The notes under the pieces were generated by a model. It was given only the letters and a program-made list of their open reading frames with translations, was not told the DNA's origin and did not search any database. 41,504 bases of DNA from CAMCFD01 sp965661355 (GTDB lineage: Bacteria; Pseudomonadota; Alphaproteobacteria; Rickettsiales; UBA1997), in assembly GCA_965661355.1 (NCBI GenBank), contig CBFIDI010000008.1, positions 1 to 41,504 on the forward strand, in the 5' to 3' direction. Positions 1-8,584 of the stretch are shown here, piece by piece. The stretch's first letter is position 1. Each line of letters opens with the position of its first letter. The position numbers were made by a program, and so were the translations under genes.

Positions 1-1
1 A

Positions 2-154
2 GTTGGTGACATGGTATTTACTTCTAGTGATGGCGAAGATTTACCTCCCGGTTTATTTATTGGCGTTGTAAAAAGTAACAAGCCAAATTCGGTAACCGTA
101 GAAATGACGCAAGACATAATAAATCTTGACATTGTCACAATTTTAGAGTACTGA
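2..154 (+). CDS. mreC: Rod shape-determining protein MreC, C-terminal fragment (5' end outside window)
   Basis: An open frame runs in from the left edge and stops at TGA 152-154, giving the last 50 residues of a protein. The visible part contains GDMVFTSSDGEDLPPGLFIG followed by a VGVV-like strand. This matches the closing beta-barrel of MreC, where a GD.V.TSG..G.FPPGLPVG motif is typical. MreC is a periplasmic scaffold that links MreB filaments to the elongation peptidoglycan machinery. It ends in a hydrophobic IVTILEY strand with no further domain, as in compact alphaproteobacterial MreC. The call rests on this one motif, so it is likely but not certain. The next gene, purQ, is 248 bp away and has its own promoter. 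Confidence 0.72.
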   Translation, partial: VGDMVFTSSDGEDLPPGLFIGVVKSNKPNSVTVEMTQDIINLDIVTILEY

Positions 155-235
155 TTAATAAGGTACTTAATCGCCAAATAATTTATTAGCATTATTTTTT
201 AAATTTCTTAATTAATCCTCTAAAAAACTCAGCCA

Positions 236-262
236 AACGCCATTTGACATGGCAAATTTTTA
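236..262 (+). terminator. Possible weak terminator after mreC
   Basis: GCCAT (239-243) and ATGGC (249-253) form a 5-bp stem around a 5-nt loop. A short AAATTTTT stretch follows. It lies 85 bp past the mreC stop and before the purQ promoter. The stem is short and the U-run is offset, so this is only a candidate. Confidence 0.3.
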
Positions 263-342
263 GAAATAAAATCGGTTGCTACAAAATAGAAGTCACCATT
301 AACCTCGCTTCAAAAAACAAATTTAGCTATAACATTTTGAAA

Positions 343-370
343 TTGCTATTTAAAAAATATATGCTACAAT
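343..370 (+). promoter_or_regulatory. Sigma-70-like promoter for purQ
   Basis: TTGCTA (343-348) and TACAAT (365-370) are separated by 16 bp. TG precedes the -10 hexamer by one base, as in an extended -10. The predicted transcript start near 377 leaves a leader of about 25 nt before the purQ ATG at 403. Confidence 0.5.
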
Positions 371-402
371 AATATGTATAAATTTTAAGAAAAAATGCAA
401 AA

Positions 403-1086
403 ATGAAAACTGCAGTCATAACTTTTCCGGCCTCAAATTGCAATCGCGACGCCACTACAACCTTAGAAAAATTCACCGACAGGGTAGACAATATTTGGCA
501 CAAAGAAACCAATCTTGCTAATGATTACGACCTAATAATAATTCCGGGTGGTTTTTCTTACGGAGATTATCTCAGAAGTGGTGCAATGGCATCAATTTCA
601 CCAGTAATAAGCGAAGTAAAGCGCCTTGCTAAGCGCGGAACAAGAATTTTAGGAATTTGCAACGGTTTTCAAATTTTAACCGAAACAGGTCTTTTGCCAG
701 GTGCTTTAATAAAAAATAAAAGCTCGAAATTTATTTGCCGCGATGTTTTTTTGCGCGTCGAAAATAATGACAATTTTTTCACGAAAGAATATAAAAAGTG
801 TCAAGTAATAAAAGTTCCAATTGCCCACGCCGAAGGAAATTACTACGCCGATTGCGAAACTTTAAAAAAACTCGAAGATAATAACAATATTGCTTTTCAT
901 TATGTTGATAAAAATGGCAATGTAACTGATGATGCTAACCCAAATGGCTCTCAGTTAAATATTGCCGGAATAATAAATGACTCTGGCAATATTTTAGGAA
1001 TGATGCCCCACCCAGAAAGAGCAACCGACAATACAACTGGCTCTGTCGACGGCGAAGCAATGTTTAAAGGCTTGTTAAGTTTTTAA
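403..1086 (+). CDS. purQ: Phosphoribosylformylglycinamidine synthase glutaminase subunit PurQ
   Basis: PurQ supplies ammonia from glutamine to PurL for the FGAR-to-FGAM step of purine synthesis in the cytosol. The 227-residue length is normal for the stand-alone small subunit. It is a class I glutamine amidotransferase. IIIPGGFSYGDYLRSGA near residue 46 forms the oxyanion region, the nucleophile is Cys86 in GICNGFQ, and His203 and Glu205 in MMPHPER complete the triad. The ATG at 403 places the conserved KTAVITFPASNC strand at the N-terminus. The Shine-Dalgarno is weak (AAGAAA), as for many genes here. No purL or purS lies nearby, so partners must be elsewhere. Rickettsia lacks purine synthesis, so an intact purQ argues for a less reduced genome. 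Confidence 0.95.
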   Translation: MKTAVITFPASNCNRDATTTLEKFTDRVDNIWHKETNLANDYDLIIIPGGFSYGDYLRSGAMASISPVISEVKRLAKRGTRILGICNGFQILTETGLLPGALIKNKSSKFICRDVFLRVENNDNFFTKEYKKCQVIKVPIAHAEGNYYADCETLKKLEDNNNIAFHYVDKNGNVTDDANPNGSQLNIAGIINDSGNILGMMPHPERATDNTTGSVDGEAMFKGLLSF

Positions 1087-1146
1087 ATAAGGCGCTTAAA
1101 ACCCCTGCAAATTTAATAATAAATTTAGCCTAGGCACCTAAAACCA

Positions 1147-1965
1147 ATGATTTTTGAAATGGAAAATATTTTACAAGAAATATATAATCATAAATTACAA
1201 GAAGTCCGTGCGCGTAAAAAGAAAATGTCAACCCAAGAAATTTGCGACCAAATAGACTGCGATCGCAAACCTATAAATTTTGCCAAAGCCCTGCAAAATA
1301 AAATAAATGAAAATAAAAATGCGTTAATTTGCGAAGTAAAAAAAGCCTCGCCGTCAAAAGGAATTATCTGTCCCAACTTCAATAATGAACAAGACGCTGT
1401 AAAATTAGCAAAAATTTACGAAAATTCTGGCGCTGCTGCAATTTCGGTTTTAACTGACGAAAAATATTTCATGGGAAGCGATAATTATTTAAAAGCAATT
1501 AAAAGTCAAACAAATTTACCGCTTTTACGCAAAGATTTTATAATTGACAAATATCAAATTTACGAATCAAAAATGCTTGGCGCCGATTGCATTTTACTTA
1601 TTGTGGCCATGCTAAATGATCAAAAACTTATCGAACTTGAAGAGGTGGCTCTTAATTCTGGGTTATCGGTTTTAATCGAAGTTCACAACCAGCAAGAAAT
1701 TGACCGCGCCCTAAAAAATTTAAAAAGCCCTTTAATAGGAATTAACAATCGCAACCTTAAAAATTTTAAAACAAATGTTAATATTTCAATTGAACTTTCA
1801 AAACAAATACCTCAAAATAAAATTATTATTTCTGAGAGTGCGATTAATAGTAAGGAAAATATTCGACTTTTAAATAAAAATTCAATTAACTCATTTTTAA
1901 TAGGCGAATTTTTCATGCGTCAAAATAACATAAAAGAATCTGTTGAAGAATTTGTTAATAAATAA
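1147..1965 (+). CDS. trpC: Indole-3-glycerol phosphate synthase TrpC
   Basis: TrpC closes the indole ring of tryptophan by converting CdRP to indole-3-glycerol phosphate. The 272-residue protein is a single (beta/alpha)8 barrel. It shows CEVKKASPSKG with Glu63 and Lys65, LLRKDF with Lys129, GADCILLIVA, IEVH with Glu178, IGINNRNL and IISESAI with Ser229, and ends with LIGEFFMR in the phosphate-binding strand. These are the family's catalytic and phosphate-binding positions. The N-terminal helix (residues 1-40) is present. ATG at 1147 is used, and Met5 (1159) is a possible alternative because neither has a clear Shine-Dalgarno. It lies 60 bp after purQ on the same strand and could be cotranscribed. 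No other trp gene is in the window, and no TrpF fusion is present. Confidence 0.95.
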   Translation: MIFEMENILQEIYNHKLQEVRARKKKMSTQEICDQIDCDRKPINFAKALQNKINENKNALICEVKKASPSKGIICPNFNNEQDAVKLAKIYENSGAAAISVLTDEKYFMGSDNYLKAIKSQTNLPLLRKDFIIDKYQIYESKMLGADCILLIVAMLNDQKLIELEEVALNSGLSVLIEVHNQQEIDRALKNLKSPLIGINNRNLKNFKTNVNISIELSKQIPQNKIIISESAINSKENIRLLNKNSINSFLIGEFFMRQNNIKESVEEFVNK

Positions 1966-2129
1966 TATTTTAATCCAGAAATAAGGCGCAATAAGCGATT
2001 AACATCTAAATAAATATCTTAATTTCAAGTTTTATTTTTAAAGTTGATATCAATGCGACCAATAATTATTCGGTAAAATTAACAATTTAAAACATCTAAA
2101 AAATCAAAAAGTCATAATTTTCAACAAAA

Positions 2130-3593
2130 ATGTATAAAATAGCCATAATAGGGCGCCCAAACACAGGTAAATCAACCCTTTTTAATAAACTTGTCGGCAG
2201 ATCTTTTGCTATTACTGACGATTTTTCTGGTGTCACACGCGACCGCAAAGAGGCCCGTGCCAAGCTGGGTGATATTGAATTTATTGCAATTGACACTGCT
2301 GGCCTAGAAAATGAAATTAAAGGCGATAAATTGACTCAAGCCATGGTTCAGCAAACTTTTTTGGCTGTTGACGATGCCGATTTATGTTTATTTGTAATTG
2401 ACGGCAAAAGTGGCGTGGTGCCAAAAGATCAACATTTTGCAAAATGGCTCAGGCGCCTTAAAAAGCCAACAATTCTAGTTGCTAATAAATGCGAAAATTT
2501 CTCTGGAGAAAATGGTTGGGACAATTCATTTTTTGCCCTTGGCTTTGACGAACCCGTAGGAATTTCGGCTGAACATAAGCTTGGAATGGGCGATTTGTAC
2601 GACAATATTGCGCCATTTTATGAGAAATATCAAAAAGAATTTTCTAAAATTATCAGAAGTCAAGAAAGTTTTCTAGAAGATGAAATTTCACAAAATCAAG
2701 ATCTGTCATTACAAAATAATTCAAGTTCGGAAAAAATAGAACAAAATATTGACGAAAATTCGCGCCCCGACTTACAAATTGCCATAATTGGCCGCCCCAA
2801 TGCCGGAAAATCAACGCTTTTAAACAGAATTCTTGGCAAAGACCGTTTAGTTACTGGCGAAATGGCCGGCATTACTCGTGACTCTATTGCGGTTGATCAT
2901 GAAATTAATGGGCAAAAAATCCGCTTTATCGACACAGCAGGGGTTCGCAAAAAATCAAACATTAGCGAAAAACTCGAAAAACTTTCGGCCTCAGACAGCT
3001 TTCGCGCACTGCGTTACGCACAGCTTGCAATTCTTTTAATTGACGCTAATTCTTTAATCGACAAACAAGATCTAGCCTTAGCTGGCGAAGTTTTAAAAGA
3101 AGGTCGCTCGCTAATTTTTGCCATTAACAAAATTGACACCATAAAAAGAAATAAAGAAGAGTTTTTAAAAGAAGTTCGCACCCAAATTCAAGACATGTTT
3201 GCCGAAATTAACGGCGCCGCAATTCTCGGTATTTCTGGTCAAAGCGGTTACAATGTTGATAAATTAATGGATTTTGCTTTGCAAACTTACGCTCAGTGGC
3301 AAATTAAAATATCAACCTCAAAATTAAATGATTGGATAAAATACGCCGCCCTAAAACATCCGCCAAAAATGATAAAAGGCCGTGAAACAAAAGTAAAATA
3401 TATCACTCAAATAAAAACGCGACCCCCAACTTTTGCGGTTTTTACTAACCATTTAAAATCTTTAGATTCTGGCTATTTGCGCTATCTTTCAAATAGCCTT
3501 AGAAAAGAATTTGATCTTGGTCTAACGCCAATAAGAATTTATGCCAGAAAATCAGAAAATCCTTACGCCCATTTGGCCAAAAAGAAAAAATAA
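2130..3593 (+). CDS. der: Ribosome biogenesis GTPase Der (EngA)
   Basis: Der is a double GTPase that binds the 50S precursor and is essential for large-subunit maturation. Both G domains are visible. The first has GRPNTGKS at 8-15, DTAG at 55-58 and NKCE at 119-122. The second has GRPNAGKS at 221-228, DTAG near 268-271 and NKID at 333-336. A KH-like C-terminal domain follows from about residue 400. The first domain has NKCE in place of NKxD. The linker between G domains (about 170-213) is longer than usual and rich in Gln, Ser, Asn and acidic residues. At 487 residues the protein is slightly longer than E. coli Der because of this linker. The C-terminus is Lys-rich, as expected for an rRNA-binding protein. 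Confidence 0.96.
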   Translation: MYKIAIIGRPNTGKSTLFNKLVGRSFAITDDFSGVTRDRKEARAKLGDIEFIAIDTAGLENEIKGDKLTQAMVQQTFLAVDDADLCLFVIDGKSGVVPKDQHFAKWLRRLKKPTILVANKCENFSGENGWDNSFFALGFDEPVGISAEHKLGMGDLYDNIAPFYEKYQKEFSKIIRSQESFLEDEISQNQDLSLQNNSSSEKIEQNIDENSRPDLQIAIIGRPNAGKSTLLNRILGKDRLVTGEMAGITRDSIAVDHEINGQKIRFIDTAGVRKKSNISEKLEKLSASDSFRALRYAQLAILLIDANSLIDKQDLALAGEVLKEGRSLIFAINKIDTIKRNKEEFLKEVRTQIQDMFAEINGAAILGISGQSGYNVDKLMDFALQTYAQWQIKISTSKLNDWIKYAALKHPPKMIKGRETKVKYITQIKTRPPTFAVFTNHLKSLDSGYLRYLSNSLRKEFDLGLTPIRIYARKSENPYAHLAKKKK

Positions 3594-3730
3594 ACAACAC
3601 TGGTACCAAATACTATTTTTAAACCTAAATTAATCACCAAAATCTCACTAAATTTATGTTTTAAATAAGTATTTAAAAATGAGGCCCAGCAATTACAGAA
3701 ATATTTGGCTGTTTGAAGATTTTAATTAAA

Positions 3731-4672
3731 TTACCTAGTTGAATATTTTTTAAACTCGCTCAAAAGCCTTTTTCTATCAACCTTAGTATATTTTTGCGTA
3801 GTCGACAAGCTAGAATGTCCCAAAAGCTCTTGAATTGTTCGTAAATCGCCTCCATTTTCAAGTAAATGAGTCGCAAAAGAATGTCGAAATGCATGCGGCG
3901 TAATTGTTTCAGGTAAATTAAGCTTGCGACGAATTTGTTGCATCAATCTTGAAAAAACTCTTGCCAAATAAGGATCTCCCTTCTGGCCAACAAAGATAAA
4001 ATCATTGCGATTTATTTTATATGGACAATTATCTAAATAATCTTTAATTCTTGAAGTCGCAATTGGCAAAACTGGTACCATTCTTTGTTTGCCACCCTTG
4101 CCATCAATAATTAAAATGTCGTTATTTTCGAAATCTTTCTTTTTTAAAGACAAAGCTTCCGAAATCCTTAGTCCACAGCCATAAATTAAGGTTAAAAGTG
4201 ACAAATCGCGCTTAATTTGCCAAATTTCCTTATTTTTTTGGATATTAATTGCTGCGATAATTTTTGTTATGTCAATTTCATCAACCGATTTTGGCAATGA
4301 TTTTGCAATTTTTGGCGTTTTAACTTTTTCAATATCAATATTTTTTAAAAAATTATTCTTGTTCAAAAATCGAAATAAGCTTCTTATTGCGCTAAGAGCT
4401 CTTGCGTTTGAAGAATTAATTTTTCTATTTTCTAAATTATTCGCCAGCCATTTTCTAAACTCGGAAATTGTTAAATTTTCGAAAATTTTTTTCGATATTT
4501 TTTCTCCTTTCAATTTAAAAATAAAATCGATAAAATAAAAAATATCGCTTTGATAAGAAGTTAAAGTATGTGGTGAATAATTTTTTTCGCTCTCAAGGTA
4601 AATAAAAAATTTTTCGAGCAAATTCAATAAATCGTGCTTAACAATTTCTTCAATTTCAATTTTTTGACTCAT
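3731..4672 (-). CDS. xerC: Tyrosine recombinase XerC
   Basis: This is one of two Xer recombinases in the window. XerC and XerD resolve chromosome dimers at dif during division. The 313-residue protein has an N-terminal SAM-like core-binding domain (about 15-110) and a C-terminal catalytic domain. The catalytic set is complete: Arg169 in GCGLRISEAL, Lys192 in GKGGKQR, His260 and Arg263 in HAFRHSFATHLL, His286 in LLGHSSLS and nucleophile Tyr295 in TQKYTKVDRKRLL. The HSSLSTTQ.YTKVD ending is XerC-like, while the copy at 40.4 kb has the XerD-like HVLRH and YTHV pattern. Its ATG (4670-4672) overlaps the ATG of the divergent lipoprotein gene. No dif-like site was recognised nearby. Confidence 0.9.
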   Translation of the reverse strand: MSQKIEIEEIVKHDLLNLLEKFFIYLESEKNYSPHTLTSYQSDIFYFIDFIFKLKGEKISKKIFENLTISEFRKWLANNLENRKINSSNARALSAIRSLFRFLNKNNFLKNIDIEKVKTPKIAKSLPKSVDEIDITKIIAAINIQKNKEIWQIKRDLSLLTLIYGCGLRISEALSLKKKDFENNDILIIDGKGGKQRMVPVLPIATSRIKDYLDNCPYKINRNDFIFVGQKGDPYLARVFSRLMQQIRRKLNLPETITPHAFRHSFATHLLENGGDLRTIQELLGHSSLSTTQKYTKVDRKRLLSEFKKYSTR

Positions 4673-5468
4673 GTTAAGATTATTATTAATATTTTTTTTG
4701 GCTTTTAACCTAAATTCTTGCTCAGAAGAAGATAAAAAACAAGAAAATACAATTAATAAAATTGACTTTTATTCGCAAGAGGGGCTTCAAAGAATTAAAA
4801 CAAGCGAGTTTAACAACGATTTCTTTCAGCTTGTCAATTTTTTTCAACCGCAAATTAACCCACTTTATTGCGGAATTGCAACCTCGGTAATTTTATTAAA
4901 TTCACTTCATGCCAACGAACAAATTAAAAGTCAACAATCAGCAGAAGTAAAAAAGCCAAAAATTTTTGGTGGCGGTAAAATTGAATTTAACTCTTATTTA
5001 CAATCAAGTTTTTTAAATGAAAAAACCAATAAAATTAAGCAAAAAAAAATTGTTGAGTTAAAATCTAGGCGCCAAAATAAAAACGGCCAAATGTCTTACG
5101 ACGCAGGTTTAAATTTGCAAGATTTAGCTGATATTTTATCAAAAGTTCATGATTTAAAAGTCGAAAAAATACACGCTAAGAAAAATGATAAAAAATCAAT
5201 TGCAAAATTTCGTCAAAATCTAAAAAAATATCTCAAAGACAATGAACATTTTATAGTTGTCAATTTTTACGGCAAAAAATTAAAAAATAAAACTGGTGGC
5301 CATATTTCGCCTTTGGCGGCTTACCACGAAAAAACCGATTCGGTTTTAGTGCTAGATGTAGCGCTACACAAAGATAAATGGTATTTTGTTGGTGTAAAAG
5401 ATTTATATTCTGCTATGCACACCAAAGATGGCGAGAATTATCGCGGATATTTAATTGTAAATAAATAA
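4671..5468 (+). CDS. Phytochelatin synthase-family lipoprotein
   Basis: The 265-residue protein starts with a short lipoprotein signal: hydrophobic residues 2-13, then lipobox L-N-S-C with Cys17. It should be exported and lipid-anchored. The rest resembles the papain-like catalytic domain of phytochelatin synthases (gamma-glutamylcysteine dipeptidyl transpeptidases). FFQPQINPLYCGIATSVILL carries the putative nucleophile Cys67. TGGHISPLAAYH carries His211, and SVLVLDVAL carries Asp229, so the Cys-His-Asp triad is complete and in family order. Bacterial members often act as glutathione or glutathione-conjugate hydrolases rather than phytochelatin polymerases. The Cys-rich C-terminal domain of plant enzymes is absent. 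A roughly 50-residue Lys/Gln-rich stretch (85-140) is inserted between the Cys and His blocks. It is divergent from xerC with overlapping start codons and no evident Shine-Dalgarno. Substrate is unknown. Confidence 0.8.
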   Translation: MLRLLLIFFLAFNLNSCSEEDKKQENTINKIDFYSQEGLQRIKTSEFNNDFFQLVNFFQPQINPLYCGIATSVILLNSLHANEQIKSQQSAEVKKPKIFGGGKIEFNSYLQSSFLNEKTNKIKQKKIVELKSRRQNKNGQMSYDAGLNLQDLADILSKVHDLKVEKIHAKKNDKKSIAKFRQNLKKYLKDNEHFIVVNFYGKKLKNKTGGHISPLAAYHEKTDSVLVLDVALHKDKWYFVGVKDLYSAMHTKDGENYRGYLIVNK

Positions 5469-5517
5469 TTGTACAAAATTTAAATTTCTAAATTTTGCAA
5501 ATAATCACGCCGTCACC

Positions 5518-5559
5518 AATCATAAAAGACTTTAAGTTTTGCCAAAAAATTTTATGATT
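5518..5559 (+). other. AT-rich inverted repeat between lipoprotein gene and uvrD
   Basis: AATCATAAAA (5518-5527) and TTTTATGATT (5550-5559) form a perfect 10-bp stem with a 22-nt loop. It lies 50 bp after the lipoprotein stop. No U-tract follows, so it may be a weak terminator or a decayed repeat end. Confidence 0.35.
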
Positions 5560-5630
5560 ACACTTAAAAAACATACAAAAATTAAAGACAAAGCGCGCCG
5601 AAGTGAAAAAATTAATAAAAAATAAAAAAA

Positions 5631-7937
5631 ATGCAACAAAACCTAAACCAGCCACAAAATAAAGCCGTTAGCACAACCGAAGGGCCGTTATTAGTGTTGG
5701 CCGGAGCTGGCACCGGAAAAACCAAAGTTTTAACATCGCGTATAATTAATATTGTTAATTGTGGCCTTGCCAGCCCGCTCGAAATTTTATCTGTAACCTT
5801 CACTAATAAGGCCGCGGCCGAAATGCGCAAAAGAATTGGCGCAGTTATTGGTGACAATGTCCATAATTTATGGATTGGAACATTTCACTCAATTGCCTCA
5901 AAAATTTTGCGCCGCCACGCCGAAATTGTTGGCCTTAAAAGCGATTTTATAATTATTGACGCCGACGATCAATTGCGCCTTGTAAAACAAATTTTAGCCG
6001 ACTTAAATATTGACACTAAGCAATATCCAGCAAAAAATTATCTCAATAAAATTTCGCGCGCCAAAGACAAAAAACTTGCGGCGCAAATTAAAAAAGAAGG
6101 CGGTTTAACTGACGATGATCATGTTTTGCCAAAAATTGCAAGCGTTTTTGAAATTTATCAAAACCGCCTAAAAATGATGAATGCCGCCGATTTTGGCGAT
6201 TTACTATCTTACAATCTCGAAATTTTCTCTTTATCGCCAGAAACGCTTGAATATTATCAAAATCAATTCAAATATATTTTAGTTGACGAATATCAAGACA
6301 CCAACAATATTCAATATTCTTGGCTGTTAAAATTGGCTGACAAAAGTAAAAATATTTGCGCAGTTGGTGACGACGACCAGTCAATTTACAGCTGGCGTGG
6401 CGCTAATGTGGCTAATATTTTACGCTTTGAAAAAGACTTTGAAGACGCAAAAATTATTCGCCTCGAGCAAAATTATCGCTCAACTGCTGAAATTTTGCGC
6501 GTGGCCGACTCGGTTATTTCAAAAAACTCTCAGCGCCACGGAAAAACCCTTTGGACCGACAAAAAAGAAGGCGAAAAAGTCAGGCTTTATTCACTTATCG
6601 ACGATAGGGCCGAAGCAAGTTTTGTTACCAAGACTATTCAAAAGTTTTTACAGCAAAAAAAATACCAAGAAAAAGAAATTGCAATTTTAGTGCGTGCTGG
6701 TTATCAAACCAGAAATTTTGAAGAATCTTTAATTAAAGCCTCGGTTCCTTATCGCATTGTTGGTGGCATGAAGTTTTACGAAAGGCTTGAGGTAAAAGAC
6801 TCAATTTCTTATTTGCGCGCCGCTTCTAACTTAAGCGACGATTTGGCCCTTTCAAGAATTATAAACACCCCAAAGCGCGGAGTTGGCCAAACCAGCGTTA
6901 AAAAACTTTACGACAGAGCTAAAAACAACAATTACGCCCTTTTTAGCGCCATTGAAGACGCTCTAAAAGAAAATGAAATAAAAGGTAAGGCCAAAGAAAG
7001 TTTAACAACCCTAATTAAGCAATTAAGAAATTGGAACAGTAAGCTTCGACAAGAAGAAATCGACCTTTGCGAAGTTACTAACCAAATGCTTGAAGAAAGT
7101 GGTTATATTAAAATGTGGCAAGCCGAAAACACGCTTGAATCGCAAGGTCGGCTTGAAAATATCGATGAATTTACCTCAAGCTTGGCCGATTTCGACAATA
7201 TTACCGAATTTTTAGAATATGTTAGTCTAATTGAAGCTAAAGAAGAAAGTCAAGGCCCCGAAAGCGTTAGCTTAATGACGGTTCATGGCGCCAAAGGCCT
7301 AGAATTTGATATGGTTTTTGTTCCGGGCCTAGAAGATGGGCTCTTCCCCAGTGGAAGAAGTGTCGAAGAAAGAAATGGCGAAGAAGAAGAAAGAAGGCTT
7401 TTTTATGTTGCAATTACGCGCGCCAAAAAAGAATTAATTTTGCTAAATGCTAAAACTCGTTTTGTTTTTGGCGATTACAGTCAAACAATTCCGTCGCGCT
7501 TTTTATCAGAAATACCAAGCGACGTTAAACCGACAGAAATTGGCTATAATGGTGAAGAACAAGATCAGCAAGATTCATCGCTTGACGATTTTTATGCGCA
7601 AAACACATTTTCTGTGGGCACGGGTTCGCAATTTGGCGGCAACAATTTGTCAGGCTACGGCAAATCAAAGCCCAAAAGCAGATATCCTCAGTCTTATAGC
7701 AAAAAATATGGCGACAAAAGTTCATTTGGCAATTTTGATGCACAAATAAACCAAAGTCAAAAAGAACAGGCGCAAAAATCTATTTACGATAAAAGTTCTG
7801 ATTTTTTTGGTAAAAGGGTTTTTCATCAAAAATTTGGCTATGGCAAAGTAATTTCGGTTGATGGCGCCAAAGTTGAAATAGATTTTGAAAAAGGCAGCAA
7901 AAAAACATTAATGAAAGATTTTGTTAGCTTGGCGTAA
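5631..7937 (+). CDS. uvrD: ATP-dependent DNA helicase UvrD/PcrA family
   Basis: This is a superfamily 1A 3'-5' DNA helicase used in nucleotide-excision and mismatch repair and in clearing replication forks. The helicase motifs appear in order: Q-motif LNQPQNKAV at 5-13, Walker A AGAGTGKT at 24-31, TFTNKAAAEM, motif II DEYQDT beginning at Asp219, GDDDQSIYSWRGA, QNYRST, SLMTVHGAKGLEF and EEERRLFYVAITRAK. The C-terminal tail is low complexity (Ser/Gln/Gly/Lys, about 650-715). It ends in a Tudor-like module, KRVFHQKFGYGKVISVDG, which in PcrA and UvrD contacts RNA polymerase. At 768 residues the length is normal. It stands alone, with long non-coding stretches on the downstream side. UvrB is encoded 7 kb away on the other strand. 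Confidence 0.94.
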   Translation: MQQNLNQPQNKAVSTTEGPLLVLAGAGTGKTKVLTSRIINIVNCGLASPLEILSVTFTNKAAAEMRKRIGAVIGDNVHNLWIGTFHSIASKILRRHAEIVGLKSDFIIIDADDQLRLVKQILADLNIDTKQYPAKNYLNKISRAKDKKLAAQIKKEGGLTDDDHVLPKIASVFEIYQNRLKMMNAADFGDLLSYNLEIFSLSPETLEYYQNQFKYILVDEYQDTNNIQYSWLLKLADKSKNICAVGDDDQSIYSWRGANVANILRFEKDFEDAKIIRLEQNYRSTAEILRVADSVISKNSQRHGKTLWTDKKEGEKVRLYSLIDDRAEASFVTKTIQKFLQQKKYQEKEIAILVRAGYQTRNFEESLIKASVPYRIVGGMKFYERLEVKDSISYLRAASNLSDDLALSRIINTPKRGVGQTSVKKLYDRAKNNNYALFSAIEDALKENEIKGKAKESLTTLIKQLRNWNSKLRQEEIDLCEVTNQMLEESGYIKMWQAENTLESQGRLENIDEFTSSLADFDNITEFLEYVSLIEAKEESQGPESVSLMTVHGAKGLEFDMVFVPGLEDGLFPSGRSVEERNGEEEERRLFYVAITRAKKELILLNAKTRFVFGDYSQTIPSRFLSEIPSDVKPTEIGYNGEEQDQQDSSLDDFYAQNTFSVGTGSQFGGNNLSGYGKSKPKSRYPQSYSKKYGDKSSFGNFDAQINQSQKEQAQKSIYDKSSDFFGKRVFHQKFGYGKVISVDGAKVEIDFEKGSKKTLMKDFVSLA

Positions 7938-8022
7938 AAATATTAACTAATTTTTACAATTCAAAATTTAAAAAAGGATTATAGTTAAAATATTTTAGCA
8001 AAAACTAGAATAACCTTACATT

Positions 8023-8175
8023 CAGTAATTTAGTAAAAAAATAACCAAAGCTTTGTTGAGTTTTTTATAATGAATTTAATAATTAAATAACCAGCATTTC
8101 ATTTTCAAAATTAAAATTTTAGCCTGTTTTTTTGTTTTTAATTTCTATTTAAAGACAGGCCTTGGAATTTTAATA
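8023..8175 (-). repeat. Interspersed palindromic repeat, degraded copy
   Basis: The core GAGTTTTTTATAATGAATTT followed by AATAATTAAAT (8058 onward) matches the core of the copy at 14571-14702 read on the opposite strand. A downstream block with ATTTAAAGACAGGCCTTGG resembles the family's terminal sequence. Ends are not clear, so the limits are approximate. Confidence 0.45.
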
Positions 8176-8303
8176 TCAAATTTAATAATTTATCATTAAA
8201 TAATTTGTAAAAAATAAGCAATGTTTGATGATAACACAGAAACTTTTTAAATAACATTATTTAGCCCAAAAGCAATATTTAAAATAAAATTTATTATTAT
8301 ATT

Positions 8304-8385
8304 ATACCAAGCCCCATCTTTAAATATTAATTTAGTAATTAAATTACGGACGGATAAATTGGCGCTTGAAGATGGGATTTGGTAT
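8304..8385. repeat. Interspersed palindromic repeat, compact 82-bp copy
   Basis: The ends are inverted repeats: ATACCAAGCCCCATCTTTAA at 8304 and, read in reverse complement from 8385, ATACCAAATCCCATCTTCAA. The core TAATTAAATTACGGACGGAT (8336-8355) is nearly identical to the reverse complement of the copy at 14571. It looks like a deletion derivative in which both ends are kept. It lies about 130 bp upstream of the giant gene's promoter. Confidence 0.7.
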
Positions 8386-8513
8386 TAATAGCGCCCCGTC
8401 ATTTTTATAACAATTTTATGCTAAAAATATTTACTTTATGTGGCCCTTAAAGGTAAATTTTGTTATTAAAGTTACAATACAGCTAACATTTTTGTAATTA
8501 TTTCACTTTTTTC

Positions 8514-8542
8514 TTGCTCCCAACCTAAAAATATGCTATGAT
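8514..8542 (+). promoter_or_regulatory. Strong sigma-70-like promoter of the giant effector-like gene
   Basis: TTGCTC (8514-8519) and TATGAT (8537-8542) are separated by exactly 17 bp. TG at 8534-8535 gives an extended -10. The predicted start near 8549 leaves a leader of about 35 nt ending in AAAGG (8575-8579), 5 nt before the ATG at 8585. Promoter and ribosome site are both better than for most genes here, suggesting independent, strong expression. Confidence 0.6.
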
Positions 8543-8584
8543 TGATAAATATAACATAAATTCTAATAATATTTAAAGGTTAAT

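Larger units (their letters stand above)
7938..8584. other. Long spacer upstream of the giant gene
   Basis: No coding frame is convincing in these 647 bp. The stretch holds one degraded and one compact copy of the interspersed palindromic repeat (listed separately) and the promoter of the giant gene. A short inverted pair, GCCTGTTTTT and AAAGACAGGC, lies around 8121-8160 and may be a repeat remnant or a terminator for uvrD. Confidence 0.6.

Noticed and set aside
7447..7749. Overlapping plus- and minus-strand frames of 72-100 codons inside the uvrD 3' part
   Set aside because: They lie within the low-complexity tail of the helicase in other frames and have no domain or ribosome-site support.
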